DNA of 64,000 nucleotides from JAHEDH01 sp963745865 (GCA_963745865.1 CAVUYZ010000004.1:310001-374000), one strand, 5' to 3'; counted from the stretch's first letter, positions 8,913-17,602 are shown. Made by a program: numbers and translations. The notes: generated by a model from the sequence alone, not told the origin.

Positions 8913-9773
8913 GTGCTCGATGGTACCTACGAACTGTTCCGGGCGTACTTCGGCGTTCCCTCCAGGACGTCGCCCGATGGGCGCGAGGTAGGCGCAATTC
9001 GCGGCATCGTGGAGACGACGCTTTCGTTGCTGCGGGAGCCCGACGTCACCCATGTCGCCGTGGCGACGGACACGGTCATCACGTCGTTCCGCAATGAGAT
9101 GTTCGACGGGTACAAGACCGGAGAGGGCATCGAACCGGAGTTGGTCGGCCAGTTCCTGCTCGCTGATCAGATGTTCTCCGCTCTCGGGCTGACCCTGTGG
9201 GACATGATCGAGTTCGAAGCGGACGACGCGATGGCAGCTGCGGCTCATCGTTGGAAGGACGATGTCGAGCAGGTCGTGATCTTGTCCCCCGACAAGGACA
9301 TGGCCCAATGTGTGGTCGACGATCGCGTCGTCTCCTACGACCGGCGGAACGAGAAGATGTATGACCGCGCAGCAGTGATCGAGAAGTTTGGTGTCCTGCC
9401 CGAGTCGATCCCCGATTACCTGGCGCTGGTGGGGGACTCGGCCGACGGCGTGCCCGGCCTTCCGGGCTGGGGAGCGAAGTCGTCGTCGACGGTGCTGGCT
9501 CGGTATGGGCATCTCGAGGCCATCCCCGAGTCTGCGTCGGATTGGGACGTCAACGTGAGGGGCGCCGAGAAGCTGGCGGCGACGCTGAGCACCTCGATGG
9601 AGGACGCATTGCTATACCGGGATCTCACCACGCTGCGGGTCGACGTCCCGATCGCCGAGACGCTGGCAGACCTCGAGTGGAAGGGTGTCCGACGGGCTGA
9701 ATTCCTTCGCATGTGCGACGATCTCGGCTTCTCTGACGACACTCGGCAGCGGCCTCACCGTTGGCAGGACTGA
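8901..9773 (+). CDS. 5'-3' exonuclease / flap endonuclease domain protein
   Basis: A 290-residue stand-alone member of the 5'-3' exonuclease family related to the N-terminal domain of DNA polymerase I. The first strand is HVLDGTYELFRAYFG, the metal-binding acids appear in EFEADDAMAA and ILSPDKDMAQ, and the helix-3-turn-helix reads PDYLALVGDSADGVPGLPGW with the expected D-S-A-D-G-V-P signature. It likely processes RNA primers or flaps. The GTG start at 8901 is needed to keep the first beta strand. Its first 12 bases overlap the start of the opposite-strand gene. Confidence 0.9.
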   Translation: MRLHVLDGTYELFRAYFGVPSRTSPDGREVGAIRGIVETTLSLLREPDVTHVAVATDTVITSFRNEMFDGYKTGEGIEPELVGQFLLADQMFSALGLTLWDMIEFEADDAMAAAAHRWKDDVEQVVILSPDKDMAQCVVDDRVVSYDRRNEKMYDRAAVIEKFGVLPESIPDYLALVGDSADGVPGLPGWGAKSSSTVLARYGHLEAIPESASDWDVNVRGAEKLAATLSTSMEDALLYRDLTTLRVDVPIAETLADLEWKGVRRAEFLRMCDDLGFSDDTRQRPHRWQD

Positions 9774-9779
9774 CCAGGT

Positions 9780-10496
9780 TCACGCCGGTCGGCGGTACCG
9801 GTAGCGATAGGACTCGGTGAATCCCATCGATTCATACAACTCACGGGCCGGCATGTTCACGGCTGCGACCTGGAGATACACGGTGTGCGAATCGCATGCG
9901 GCTGCCCACGCCATCAGCCTCCGGGTGATGCGCCGTCCGATCCCTCTGCGCCGGTGCTCGGCGAGGACCTGGATGTCGAACAGGCCGCTGTATCCGTCGA
10001 TGCAGACCGCCCGTCCGCTTCCAGCTCGTTGGCCGTCCATCTCCTCGAACACGACCACGTTCTGCTCGTCGAGTTTGCGCACCGATGCCACCGCCTCCCG
10101 CCGGCGACCGGTGTCGCTGCTGAGCTGACGGATCCAGGCCACCCACTCCTCGACGTCGTGGATGTCTCCGACCTCTCCCGGTGACGGGTCGGCGGTCATG
10201 GCGATGCTCTCTCCAGATACGGTCCAGAACCGGATGTGTGGCTCGATCCAGGAGTCGAGCGATGTCTGTCGGATCGTGGGGCGGAGCCCGGCCTCGGTGT
10301 ACACGGACTGGATTCGGCCGAGCCGACTGGCGATCTCCCCCGGGTCGGGCTGCTCGCCGTGAAGGGCGACCGAGTTGATGCGCCTGACGTGCCCGTCGCC
10401 GAGGTGGGCGGTCCAGGCGCCGAGATGCAGTGCGGTGCGCGATGGGATCGAGCGCTCAGCCACCCGGTCGATACGGAGCGGCTGTCGGTCCGTCAT
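9780..10496 (-). CDS. GNAT family N-acetyltransferase
   Basis: A 238-residue protein whose C-terminal half is a GNAT acetyltransferase. The acetyl-CoA pyrophosphate loop is RRRGIGRRI, preceded by the strand GLFDIQVLAEH and followed by TVYLQVAAVNMPARELYESMGF, the typical beta5/alpha5 pattern with the final GF. The N-terminal half is unassigned and may bind substrate. Its ATG overlaps the TGA of the upstream CrtI-like gene (10493-10496), so it is the last gene of an mpaB - crtI-like - GNAT operon. The substrate is unknown. Confidence 0.85.
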   Translation of the reverse strand: MTDRQPLRIDRVAERSIPSRTALHLGAWTAHLGDGHVRRINSVALHGEQPDPGEIASRLGRIQSVYTEAGLRPTIRQTSLDSWIEPHIRFWTVSGESIAMTADPSPGEVGDIHDVEEWVAWIRQLSSDTGRRREAVASVRKLDEQNVVVFEEMDGQRAGSGRAVCIDGYSGLFDIQVLAEHRRRGIGRRITRRLMAWAAACDSHTVYLQVAAVNMPARELYESMGFTESYRYRYRRPA

Positions 10497-11911
10497 GTCC
10501 GTGACAGGGCAGCCATCGCAGCGTTGTGGCCCGACATGCCGTGGGTCCCACCGCCAGGTGGTGTCGAGGAGCTACCGAGGTAGACGCCCTCGATCGGCGT
10601 GGTGTACGGGTTCATCTGAGGGAACGGTCGGAACAGGAGTTGGCTCGCCGAGTGCGCCCCACCCGAGATGTCTCCGCCGACGTAATTGGGGTTTCTTCGT
10701 TCCCACTCGGCGGGAGAGAAGACGTGTTTGGCGAGGATCGTCTCGCGGAAGCCCGGGGCGAAGTGATCGATCCGGTCGGTGATCGTATCGGTGAAGTCCT
10801 CGGTCGACCCGTTCGGGACGTGGGCGTATGCCCACACGGTGTGTTTCCCGTCTGGAGCGCGGGATGGGTCGAACAGCGACTGCTGTCCGACCAGCACGAA
10901 AGGTCGTTCAGCGGGGCTCCCATCCCAGGTCGCGGTCTCGGCTGCGTTGACCTCGGCGGCAGTCCCGCCGATGTGGACGGTTCCAGCCCTGGCGAGCTCG
11001 GGATCGGCCCAGGGAACCGGTCGGTCGACGGCATAGTCGACCTTGAAGGCGGCCGGACCATGTCGGAACCGAGTCGCCTTGCGGAGATAGCCGGCGGGGA
11101 GGCGGTCGCCGGCAATCCGTGCCAGCCCCGACGGGGTCACGTCGAGGATCGTGATGGGTGTCGCTGGCAGCTCGGCGAGGTCGGTCACGTCCGTTCCGGT
11201 CTCGATCACGCCGCCGAGGCTGCTGACGTACGCCGCCAGGGCGTTGGCGATCGACTGGCTGCCCCCTGCCGCGATCGGCCAGCCGAAGATGTGCCCGCTG
11301 AGGAGCAGCATCCATCCGAACGATGTCGTGAGCGGATGGGTGAGCGGGAGGAAGGCATGGGCGGCGCATCCTGCGAACAACGCTCTGGCTTCCTCCCCCG
11401 TGAATCGAAGCCGGTTCGTCGTCATTGCCGGCATCAGCGCGGAGAGGCCGAAGCGGGCCAGCGCGAGCGGATGATCGGGAATCCGGGCGAGCGGCCCCAT
11501 GATGTGCGACTCGAGTTTGGGCCACTGGTCGACCCAATGGGTCACGATGCGGTGGTAGTCGGCGCCGTCGAGACCCAGCCGGGAGGCCGTCTCGGCGACA
11601 TCGCGAGCCAGGAGTGCCGACCTCCCTGGAGCGATCGCATGGCCGAGGGGCAGGTCGGGCTGGATCCATTCCAGGCCATGTTCCGCGAGCGGGAGGGTTC
11701 TCAGGAACGGCGACCCCTTGGCCAGCGGATGGAACGCCGAACACACGTCGTGTCGGAAGCCGGGGAGCGTCAACTCTTCGGTTCTGGTGCCGCCGCCGAT
11801 GCTCGCGGACCGTTCGAGGATCAGGACCTTCCGTCCGGTTCTGGCGAGGGTCGCCGCTGCGGACAGGCCGTTCGGTCCGGACCCGACGACGACGGCGTCG
11901 AAGTCACTCAT
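10493..11911 (-). CDS. FAD-dependent oxidoreductase, phytoene desaturase (CrtI) family
   Basis: A 472-residue flavoprotein. The N-terminal dinucleotide fold is AVVVGSGPNGLSAAATLAR, followed by LILERSASIGGGTRTEEL, the second FAD-contact segment. Near the C-terminus YLGSSSTPPGGGTHGMSG matches the flavin-binding end of CrtI-type desaturases and isomerases. Many actinobacterial members act on carotenoids or other polyprenoids, but general lipid or amino-acid oxidases share this fold. It overlaps mpaB upstream (ATGA, 11908-11911) and the GNAT gene downstream, so all three are probably co-translated. Confidence 0.85.
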   Translation of the reverse strand: MSDFDAVVVGSGPNGLSAAATLARTGRKVLILERSASIGGGTRTEELTLPGFRHDVCSAFHPLAKGSPFLRTLPLAEHGLEWIQPDLPLGHAIAPGRSALLARDVAETASRLGLDGADYHRIVTHWVDQWPKLESHIMGPLARIPDHPLALARFGLSALMPAMTTNRLRFTGEEARALFAGCAAHAFLPLTHPLTTSFGWMLLLSGHIFGWPIAAGGSQSIANALAAYVSSLGGVIETGTDVTDLAELPATPITILDVTPSGLARIAGDRLPAGYLRKATRFRHGPAAFKVDYAVDRPVPWADPELARAGTVHIGGTAAEVNAAETATWDGSPAERPFVLVGQQSLFDPSRAPDGKHTVWAYAHVPNGSTEDFTDTITDRIDHFAPGFRETILAKHVFSPAEWERRNPNYVGGDISGGAHSASQLLFRPFPQMNPYTTPIEGVYLGSSSTPPGGGTHGMSGHNAAMAALSRT

Positions 11912-12774
11912 CGATCGGACGGGTTGGCCGCGGTCCGCATCGAGTCGATGATGCGGATGTTGCTCTCACCCGCCAACCGCTTGTTGGCGATCTGGGCCGG
12001 CCCGATCAGTCGAAACCGCGTGGGTAGATAGGGTCGGACCAGTCCGAGGAGCCTCAAGTTCGCGTCGAGCCACCGCTGACGCCATGGCGACCAGGTGACT
12101 CCGTACAGCCGCTTGAGGGGATCCGGCAGGGTTCCGAACGCAGCGAACGAGATGAATCCCCACATCCACTTGACCCCGCGCGGGACCGGGCCGGACCGAA
12201 TGATCTCGGCGACGTCCGTGGCGACGTCGGTGAGCGTCATGACCTCGGAGTGCACCATGTCGTTGACGTAGGCCTCGGTGTCCTCGTAGGTGGGAGGAAC
12301 GCGGTGACGGGGGAGAAGGATCAGCTCTGCGGCGACCAGGTTCTCCTCGTGATATCGCTGACGCTCGGCAGGGGTCAGCCGCCGCACGGTCCGTTCGAAG
12401 AAGTAGATCGACGACACCTCGAGGGCGGCGTGGACCCACAGCAGTTGATCGTGGTCGAGCGCGTCGTAGCGATCGCCGGTCACCGGATCCACGCCGTTGA
12501 CCCTGGTGTGCAGCTTGTTGACCTTGTCGGCCGCCTCTTGCGCCTCCTCTTTCGAGCCGAAGGTGACGGTTGACTGCAGCATCAGCGTGCGGATGAGTCG
12601 CGCCCACGGGTCCCGCGAGTACATCGAGGTCTGTCGGGCTCCGGCCGCGATCAGGGGATGGGCGGCATGCATGAGTAGGGCCCGGGCTCCGCCGAACAAG
12701 ACGGTCAACTCGCGGTTGACCTCCCAGGTGATGCTGTCGGGTCCGAAGTAGCCGGGGTCGCTCATTGCACGCAT
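11908..12774 (-). CDS. MpaB / DUF2236 family oxygenase
   Basis: A 288-residue protein of the MpaB (mycophenolic acid biosynthesis B) / latex-clearing-protein-related family, haem-type oxygenases common in actinobacteria. Landmarks are the N-terminal FGPDSITWEVNRELTVL, the LLMHAAHPLIAAG histidine block, the arginine in DPWARLIRTL, and the H-rich YDALDHDQLLWVHAAL motif with candidate haem-ligand histidines. It is the first gene of the three-gene operon with a CrtI-like flavoprotein. The start could be GTG 12777, ATG 12774 or ATG 12765. It is divergent from the ArsR-type regulator; the region between carries a TCGAA array. Confidence 0.82.
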   Translation of the reverse strand: MRAMSDPGYFGPDSITWEVNRELTVLFGGARALLMHAAHPLIAAGARQTSMYSRDPWARLIRTLMLQSTVTFGSKEEAQEAADKVNKLHTRVNGVDPVTGDRYDALDHDQLLWVHAALEVSSIYFFERTVRRLTPAERQRYHEENLVAAELILLPRHRVPPTYEDTEAYVNDMVHSEVMTLTDVATDVAEIIRSGPVPRGVKWMWGFISFAAFGTLPDPLKRLYGVTWSPWRQRWLDANLRLLGLVRPYLPTRFRLIGPAQIANKRLAGESNIRIIDSMRTAANPSDR

Positions 12775-12832
12775 CACTGTACGGCGCCGGCAGCCATGTC
12801 AGTGCTCAGTGCGCCGGCTCGATCAGCGAGGC

Positions 12833-12860
12833 TTGACATTCGAACAAATTGGGATAGATT
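12833..12860 (+). promoter_or_regulatory. Sigma-70-type promoter upstream of the ArsR-type regulator
   Basis: TTGACA at 12833-12838 and TAGATT at 12855-12860 with a 16-bp spacer. This is a good match to a housekeeping promoter, lying in an unusually AT-rich patch of an otherwise high-GC window. Transcription would start near 12867, giving a leader of about 165 nt before the ATG at 13031. The first TCGAA motif sits in the spacer, as expected of a repressor site. Confidence 0.6.
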
Positions 12861-12978
12861 GGGGTTGTACGAAAGATTTCGAATGACTTCTGAAGTCTCG
12901 AATTGAAGGCCAGATATCGAATTGGCTGCGAAGTTCGAACCCGAGGTCGTGTATCGAATCGACAACCGTTGGATCGAA
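12840..12978. repeat. Periodic TCGAA array (seven copies) upstream of the ArsR-type regulator
   Basis: TCGAA occurs at 12840, 12879, 12898, 12917, 12935, 12954 and 12974. The steps are 39, 19, 19, 18, 19 and 20 bp, so all fit one period of about 19 bp with one missing copy. Three copies extend to the palindrome TTCGAA. The step is not a multiple of three, so this is not a coding repeat. It looks like an operator array for a regulator that binds cooperatively, most simply the ArsR-type protein encoded just downstream. Confidence 0.55.
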
Positions 12979-13030
12979 CAGTGATGACAGACAGAACCCA
13001 CAGAACAGCCACACAGAAGAGGAAGGGACG

Positions 13031-14155
13031 ATGACCCGCCAGAGCTTCAACCTCGGCACCGAGCGCCGACCGTTCTCCGTCGAGTTCTCCGTCAATCCGA
13101 TCTTCGACATCCTCATGTCCATCTGGACCTCGCTCGGAGGCGAGGACAAGGCGGGCGCACACGAGCTCGGGGCCGAATGGTTCGCCGACTACCGGGCGAA
13201 CATGCCGGCCGACGTCGATGAACGTCTCCGCGACATGTCGGGTGGTCTGGATCACACGTTTCTTCTCTGGCGCACCGTCGGCCTCCTCGCCGATCGCGCA
13301 ACCGAGCTGGAGGACGTCGACGCTGCCCTTGCATGGATTCGGCGGGACTCGTTCCGTGCCGACCTGGCAAGTGAGTTGTGTTGGTGTGCCAGCGACGACG
13401 ACATCGAGAGTGCCCTCGCCGGCGACGCCGATGCGATCGATCGTGTCGCCGTAGCCGTTGAGGACGATTCCGACAAGCCAGCGGAAGAGCGCAAAGAACT
13501 TGCCGAGATGGTGGCTGGGTTCTTGCTCGAGAGCTCCGAAGACCTGGGCGATCAGCTCGCCGATCTGATCGATGAGGTCAGACGGTCTGCGTTCCATCCC
13601 TTCGAAGAGGTCTGGACCCGTGGGATGCGTCGAAGCGCGGCATCGGTCGAGATGATGGTCCCTGGATCGCAGGCGCAGGACCTGATCGAACGTGTCACCC
13701 AGGGAATCGACTATCAGATCCCGCTCGGAACGACCCGGCTGGTCCTGGTCCCTTCGGTGGTCATTCGCCCCTGGTCGATGGTGCAGGAGATCGGCAGCTC
13801 GATCGTCATCGCCTACCCGGTCGAGGAAGAGCATCTCAGCGCCGACCCCGATGCTGCGCCGGGATGGCTCGTGTCCTTCTACAAGGCGTTGGGCGATGCG
13901 AAGCGACTCAAGATCCTTCGTCGCCTGGCCATCGGCCCCGCCGATCTGACCGAGCTCACCGAACTGCTCGGCATGGCCAAGTCTTCGACATTCCACCACA
14001 TCGGCGTCCTCAGATCCGCAGGGCTGGTGAAGGTCCACCTCGGCGGATCGAACACCGGCACCTACGAGTTGAGAATCCGAGCGTTCCAGGACGCCGAGGG
14101 TCTCCTGGACAAGTACCTCGACCGCCCGCTCATCGAATCAGGGGAATCATCATGA
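13031..14155 (+). CDS. ArsR-type winged-helix transcriptional regulator (DUF5937-like)
   Basis: A 374-residue regulator. The last 85 residues form an ArsR-type winged helix: FYKALGDAKRLKILRRLA, then the recognition helix segment LLGMAKSSTFHHIGVLRSAG. The long N-terminal part (about 280 residues) resembles DUF5937, found in large actinobacterial ArsR proteins, and may sense a ligand. No CxC metal motif of classical ArsR/SmtB sensors is seen next to the recognition helix. It has its own promoter and a 165-nt leader holding the TCGAA array, which suggests autoregulation. The stop overlaps the ATG of a 62-residue gene (ATGA, 14152-14155). Confidence 0.85.
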   Translation: MTRQSFNLGTERRPFSVEFSVNPIFDILMSIWTSLGGEDKAGAHELGAEWFADYRANMPADVDERLRDMSGGLDHTFLLWRTVGLLADRATELEDVDAALAWIRRDSFRADLASELCWCASDDDIESALAGDADAIDRVAVAVEDDSDKPAEERKELAEMVAGFLLESSEDLGDQLADLIDEVRRSAFHPFEEVWTRGMRRSAASVEMMVPGSQAQDLIERVTQGIDYQIPLGTTRLVLVPSVVIRPWSMVQEIGSSIVIAYPVEEEHLSADPDAAPGWLVSFYKALGDAKRLKILRRLAIGPADLTELTELLGMAKSSTFHHIGVLRSAGLVKVHLGGSNTGTYELRIRAFQDAEGLLDKYLDRPLIESGESS

Positions 14156-14340
14156 TCAACAGCCACCTCATCGAACCGTTCTCACACGCATATCGCCAAT
14201 CGATGCTCGAGAGTGACAACTACCTCGTGGTCGACGAGATCGTTCGGGCCAGGACGTTCTCGTACCGGTTCGGCGCCACGCTCGTCTCCATCGGATCGAA
14301 GTTGATGCACGGCGACGACGGGGCTGCTCAGGCCGCCTGA
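14152..14340 (+). CDS. Small protein translationally coupled to the ArsR-type regulator
   Basis: A 62-residue open frame starting at the ATG that overlaps the regulator's TGA. The sequence has a mixed amphipathic character (YLVVDEIVRARTFSYRFGA) with no signal peptide or clear membrane helix. I do not recognise it. The ATGA overlap in the same operon favours a real gene, perhaps a partner or modulator of the regulator, but no homology supports a function. Confidence 0.5.
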   Translation: MINSHLIEPFSHAYRQSMLESDNYLVVDEIVRARTFSYRFGATLVSIGSKLMHGDDGAAQAA

Positions 14341-14413
14341 ACCAGCCGAGACTCCGGACGGACGGTCCTCCGCTCCGGTCGACGGGAGGTTCATCCCGCG
14401 GGGATTCCGGGGC

Positions 14414-14614
14414 TCAGGCTTCGGGATCCCCGCCCTCCCGGCTGTAGCCCTCCCAGTCGTCGTCTTCGACGACGATGTCCCATCGGTCGAGGCAGTCGGC
14501 GCAGCGATAGGCCAGAATGTCGCCGGCCTCCACTTCTCCGTCGTCGGGCAGGAACGTGATCAGGCTGGCGATTCCGCCGCAATCGACGCACACGATCTCG
14601 GTGGCCGGCTTCAC
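14414..14614 (-). CDS. Small zinc-ribbon-like protein coupled to nhaA
   Basis: A 66-residue acidic protein with two CxxC pairs, CVDCGG near residue 9 and CADC near residue 38, which together look like a zinc ribbon. The rest is acidic (EDDDWEGYSREGGDPEA). The GTG start at 14614 overlaps the TGA of nhaA (GTGA, 14611-14614). Its role is unknown; the coupling means it is made together with the antiporter. Confidence 0.65.
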   Translation of the reverse strand: MKPATEIVCVDCGGIASLITFLPDDGEVEAGDILAYRCADCLDRWDIVVEDDDWEGYSREGGDPEA

Positions 14615-15999
14615 GTGACCGTCACCGCCTGCTCGCGGGTGGTGTCCTCTGCGTCTCCCGGCCGGATCGATCGGAATACGGCGGCGCCGATCAGCCCGGC
14701 CACGATCGAACCGGCGAAGATGCCCACTTTGGCATCGTCGGCGAGGATTTGATCGGTGAAGGCGAGTGCGGTGATGAAGAGCGCGACTGTGAACCCGATT
14801 CCGGCGGTGGCCGAGACGCCGAAGATGTGGCGCCAATTCGTTCCGTCTGGAAGGCGGCCCAATCCGGTCCGGACCGCAAACCACGTCATACCGAATATCC
14901 CGACGACCTTCCCGACGACCAGCCCCACACCGACACCGAGCGCAATGGGGCTGGTGAGCGCGTCGACGATGGATCCTCCGAATCGGACGCCGGCGTTGGC
15001 GAGTGCGAACAGGGGAACAACGAGATACGAGCTCCACAGGACGAGCTGATGCTCGAGGCGAGCGAGTGGCGAGACCGACTCGCGCACGACTTCCGCCAAC
15101 TCGAGAGAGTCGAAGTCCGCCAGTTCCCGTTCGTGGAGTGTGCTTGTGTCATCGGGGTAGGCGTCGAGGATCAGGTTCGCCCGATTCTTGAAATCGCTGA
15201 TCCGGTACATCGGCTTGGCGGGCGTCAGGAACCCAAGAGCAACGCCGGCCAGGGTGGCATGCACGCCCGACTCGAGGAAGAAGTACCAAATGGCGAACGC
15301 CAGCGGGACGTAGAGCACGTAGGACCGGATCCCGATCCGCCCCGCAATCCAGATGATGGCCAGCCCGACGAATGCGGCCCCGAGGTAGACGAACGAGAGG
15401 TCGTCCGTGAAGAAGACCGCAATCACGAGGATTCCCCCGAGATCGTCGACGATCGCCAGCGCCAGCAGGAAGAGCTTGGCGCTCGGCGGGACCCGTCGAC
15501 CGAGGAGCGAGAGCACTCCGACCGAAAAGGCGATATCGGTGGCCATCGGGATCGCCCAGCCCCCGATGCCCGCCCCACTCGGTCCAACGATCGCGATGTA
15601 GATCAGCGCGGGCATCACCATCCCGCCCACTGCGGCGATGATCGGCAGCGACGCCGACTTCGGGTCTCTCAGCTCCCCGAGCACCAACTCGCGCTTGATC
15701 TCGAGTCCGACGACGAAGAAGAAGATCGCCATCAGGCCATCGTTGATCAGGTGCTCGATCGACTCGTCGAACTCGAAGAAGCCGAAGTGCAGCTCCAGGT
15801 GGACGTCGAGCAGGTTGAAGTAGGTGTCGCCGAAGGACGAGTTGGCCCAGACCAGAGCGACGATGGCCGCCACGAGCATGACGATGCCCGAGCCTGCCTC
15901 GGCTTGCATGAACCCTGAGATCGGAGTGACGAATCGCCGCGGGATGTATCTGTCCGAGTGCGCCCACGTCTTGTGGACGCGCTCATCGCGTTCTGCCAT
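14611..15999 (-). CDS. nhaA: Na+/H+ antiporter NhaA
   Basis: A 462-residue membrane antiporter that exchanges sodium for protons. Twelve or so membrane segments are visible. Family blocks are FMQAEAGSGIVMLVAAIVAL at the N-terminus, INDGLMAIFFFVVGLEIKRE, the paired aspartates in LALAIVDDLGGILVIAVFFT, which bind the ion, and GIGFTVALFITALAF. All residues needed for transport appear present. The N-terminal 20 residues are charged and cytoplasmic. A zinc-ribbon-like gene is translationally coupled downstream. The class II aldolase lies 21 bp upstream on the same strand, so co-transcription is possible. Confidence 0.95.
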   Translation of the reverse strand: MAERDERVHKTWAHSDRYIPRRFVTPISGFMQAEAGSGIVMLVAAIVALVWANSSFGDTYFNLLDVHLELHFGFFEFDESIEHLINDGLMAIFFFVVGLEIKRELVLGELRDPKSASLPIIAAVGGMVMPALIYIAIVGPSGAGIGGWAIPMATDIAFSVGVLSLLGRRVPPSAKLFLLALAIVDDLGGILVIAVFFTDDLSFVYLGAAFVGLAIIWIAGRIGIRSYVLYVPLAFAIWYFFLESGVHATLAGVALGFLTPAKPMYRISDFKNRANLILDAYPDDTSTLHERELADFDSLELAEVVRESVSPLARLEHQLVLWSSYLVVPLFALANAGVRFGGSIVDALTSPIALGVGVGLVVGKVVGIFGMTWFAVRTGLGRLPDGTNWRHIFGVSATAGIGFTVALFITALAFTDQILADDAKVGIFAGSIVAGLIGAAVFRSIRPGDAEDTTREQAVTVT

Positions 16000-16020
16000 T
16001 GTCGGGCGCTCCCGTAGGGG

Positions 16021-17046
16021 TCAGCTGAGTTTGGATCCCGCAGACTTGAGGTCGACGCACGCCTGGGTCACACGAGACGCCATGCCGGCCTCGGCCTTCT
16101 TCATGTACGACCGAGGATCGTAGACCTTCTTGTTCCCAACATCACCGTCGACCTTGAGGACGCCGGAGTAGTTGCTGAACATGTGGTCCACGATCGGCCG
16201 ACTGAAGGCGTACTGGCAGTCCGTGTCGACGTTCATCTTGACAACCCCATACCCGAGGGTCTCGTGAACGTCGTCGAGGCTCGACCCGCTGCCGCCATGG
16301 AACACCAGGAGATGGCGGTAACCGTCGAAGCGTTCTTCGACCGCGGTCTGACCATCATGGAGGATTCCGGGGCGGAGCTGTACGGCGCCAGGCTTGTAGA
16401 CGCCGTGCACGTTCCCGAACACGGCTGCCAGCAGGTATGTTCCGCGCTCGCCGGTCCCGAGCACTTCTGCCGTTCGGACCATGTCGGCGGGAGAGGTGTA
16501 CAGCTTGTCGCGGTCGACGTCCTCGTGGTCCATCGTGTCCTCGACTCCGCCGACGATGCCGATCTCGAGCTCGAGCACGATGTCGACGGCAGAGCATTCG
16601 TCGAGGAGGTCGGACGCCAGCGCCAGGTTCTCCTCGAGAGGAAGGGCCGATGCGTCGAGCATGTGGCTCTGAAAGAGGGGACGGCCGGTCTGCTGAAATC
16701 GCTCTCGGGACCGGGCGATCAGCGGCCGAATGTAGGAGTCGACCTTGTCCGGCTGACAGTGGTCGGTGTGCAGCGCGACGTTGATCGGGTACTCGTCGGC
16801 GATCACATGAGCGAACTCGGCGAGTGCATGCGCACCGGCAGGCATGTCCTTGATGTTCAGCCCGGACAGGAACTCCGCTCCGCCCGTGGAGATCTGGACG
16901 ATGCCATCCGACTCGGCATCGGCGAACCCCTTCAGGGCGGCGTTGAGCGACTCGGTCGACGTCACGTTGATCGCCGGGTAGGCGAACCCTTTCTCGCGGG
17001 CAGCGGCGAACATCGCTCGGTAGGTCTCTGGTGTGGCAATCGGCAT
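16021..17046 (-). CDS. fbaA: Class II fructose-bisphosphate aldolase
   Basis: A zinc-dependent aldolase that splits fructose 1,6-bisphosphate into dihydroxyacetone phosphate and glyceraldehyde 3-phosphate. Zinc ligands are expected in NVALHTDHCQ, LELEIGIVGG and AVFGNVHGVYKPGA, and the phosphate loop is LVFHGGSGSS with VVKMNVDTD. I chose ATG 17046 because the protein then begins MPIATPETY, as in the family, with a GGAG six bases upstream; ATG 17058 is also possible. About 341 residues, normal length for the class IIa type. Confidence 0.95.
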   Translation of the reverse strand: MPIATPETYRAMFAAAREKGFAYPAINVTSTESLNAALKGFADAESDGIVQISTGGAEFLSGLNIKDMPAGAHALAEFAHVIADEYPINVALHTDHCQPDKVDSYIRPLIARSRERFQQTGRPLFQSHMLDASALPLEENLALASDLLDECSAVDIVLELEIGIVGGVEDTMDHEDVDRDKLYTSPADMVRTAEVLGTGERGTYLLAAVFGNVHGVYKPGAVQLRPGILHDGQTAVEERFDGYRHLLVFHGGSGSSLDDVHETLGYGVVKMNVDTDCQYAFSRPIVDHMFSNYSGVLKVDGDVGNKKVYDPRSYMKKAEAGMASRVTQACVDLKSAGSKLS

Positions 17047-17130
17047 GACGGTCTCCATGGGCGACTTCCTGAAGAAGCTAGTGGGTTCCCGACATGCTGT
17101 CCCTTTCGCGATCCGATAGCTTGCGGCTCG

Positions 17131-17532
17131 ATGGTCGAGAAGAATCCCGTGAAGCGCGCCGTGTACCTCGTTCTGGGGGTGCTATTTCTCGGGCTGGCGC
17201 TCGTCGGCATCGTGGTGCCGGGACTCCCCACCACCATCAATGCGATCATCGCCGGGTTCTTCTTCACCCGCTCCTCGGAGCGTTTCGACAACTGGCTCAC
17301 GTCGCACAAAGTCCTCGGCCCGATCGTCCTCGATCACCGGAATGGAATCGGGTTCACGGTCAGGGCAAAGACGATTGCCGTGACGGCAATCAGCGTGTCG
17401 ATTTCGTTCTCGCTCTGGATCATCGTCCAATCCGCTGCCCCAGCGTTCGTTCCGATGATCCTCGTGGTGGCATGGGTGTACGCGGTGTGGTATGTCGTGC
17501 ATCAACCGACGAAGAACGGCGCTTCTTTCTGA
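17131..17532 (+). CDS. YbaN / DUF454 small membrane protein
   Basis: A 133-residue protein with three or four membrane segments. The family signature is GVLFLGLALVGIVVPGLPTT followed by AIIAGFFFTRSSERFDNWL and the HKVLGPIVLDHRNG loop. DUF454 proteins are inner-membrane proteins of unknown function. It is divergent from the aldolase and followed by a 185-bp leader region of the drug/metabolite transporter. Confidence 0.85.
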   Translation: MVEKNPVKRAVYLVLGVLFLGLALVGIVVPGLPTTINAIIAGFFFTRSSERFDNWLTSHKVLGPIVLDHRNGIGFTVRAKTIAVTAISVSISFSLWIIVQSAAPAFVPMILVVAWVYAVWYVVHQPTKNGASF

Positions 17533-17602
17533 CCCCAACCATGGGGCGTCACAGGTATCGTTGGAGCGTCGACTGAAGGGTGGCTAGGGATCCGCTCGCA
17601 CT

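Noticed and set aside
10526..12031. A 501-codon frame antisense to the CrtI-like gene
   Set aside because: The opposite strand carries clear FAD-binding motifs and overlaps its neighbours in ATGA fashion. The antisense frame has no recognisable family features.
12931..12945. tRNA T-arm (GTTCGAACCC)
   Set aside because: No acceptor stem, D-arm or anticodon arm can be formed around it; it is one member of the TCGAA array.
14749..15918. A 389-codon acidic frame antisense to nhaA
   Set aside because: The nhaA frame is complete with all conserved residues. The antisense product is a run of charged residues typical of mirrored membrane-protein codons.
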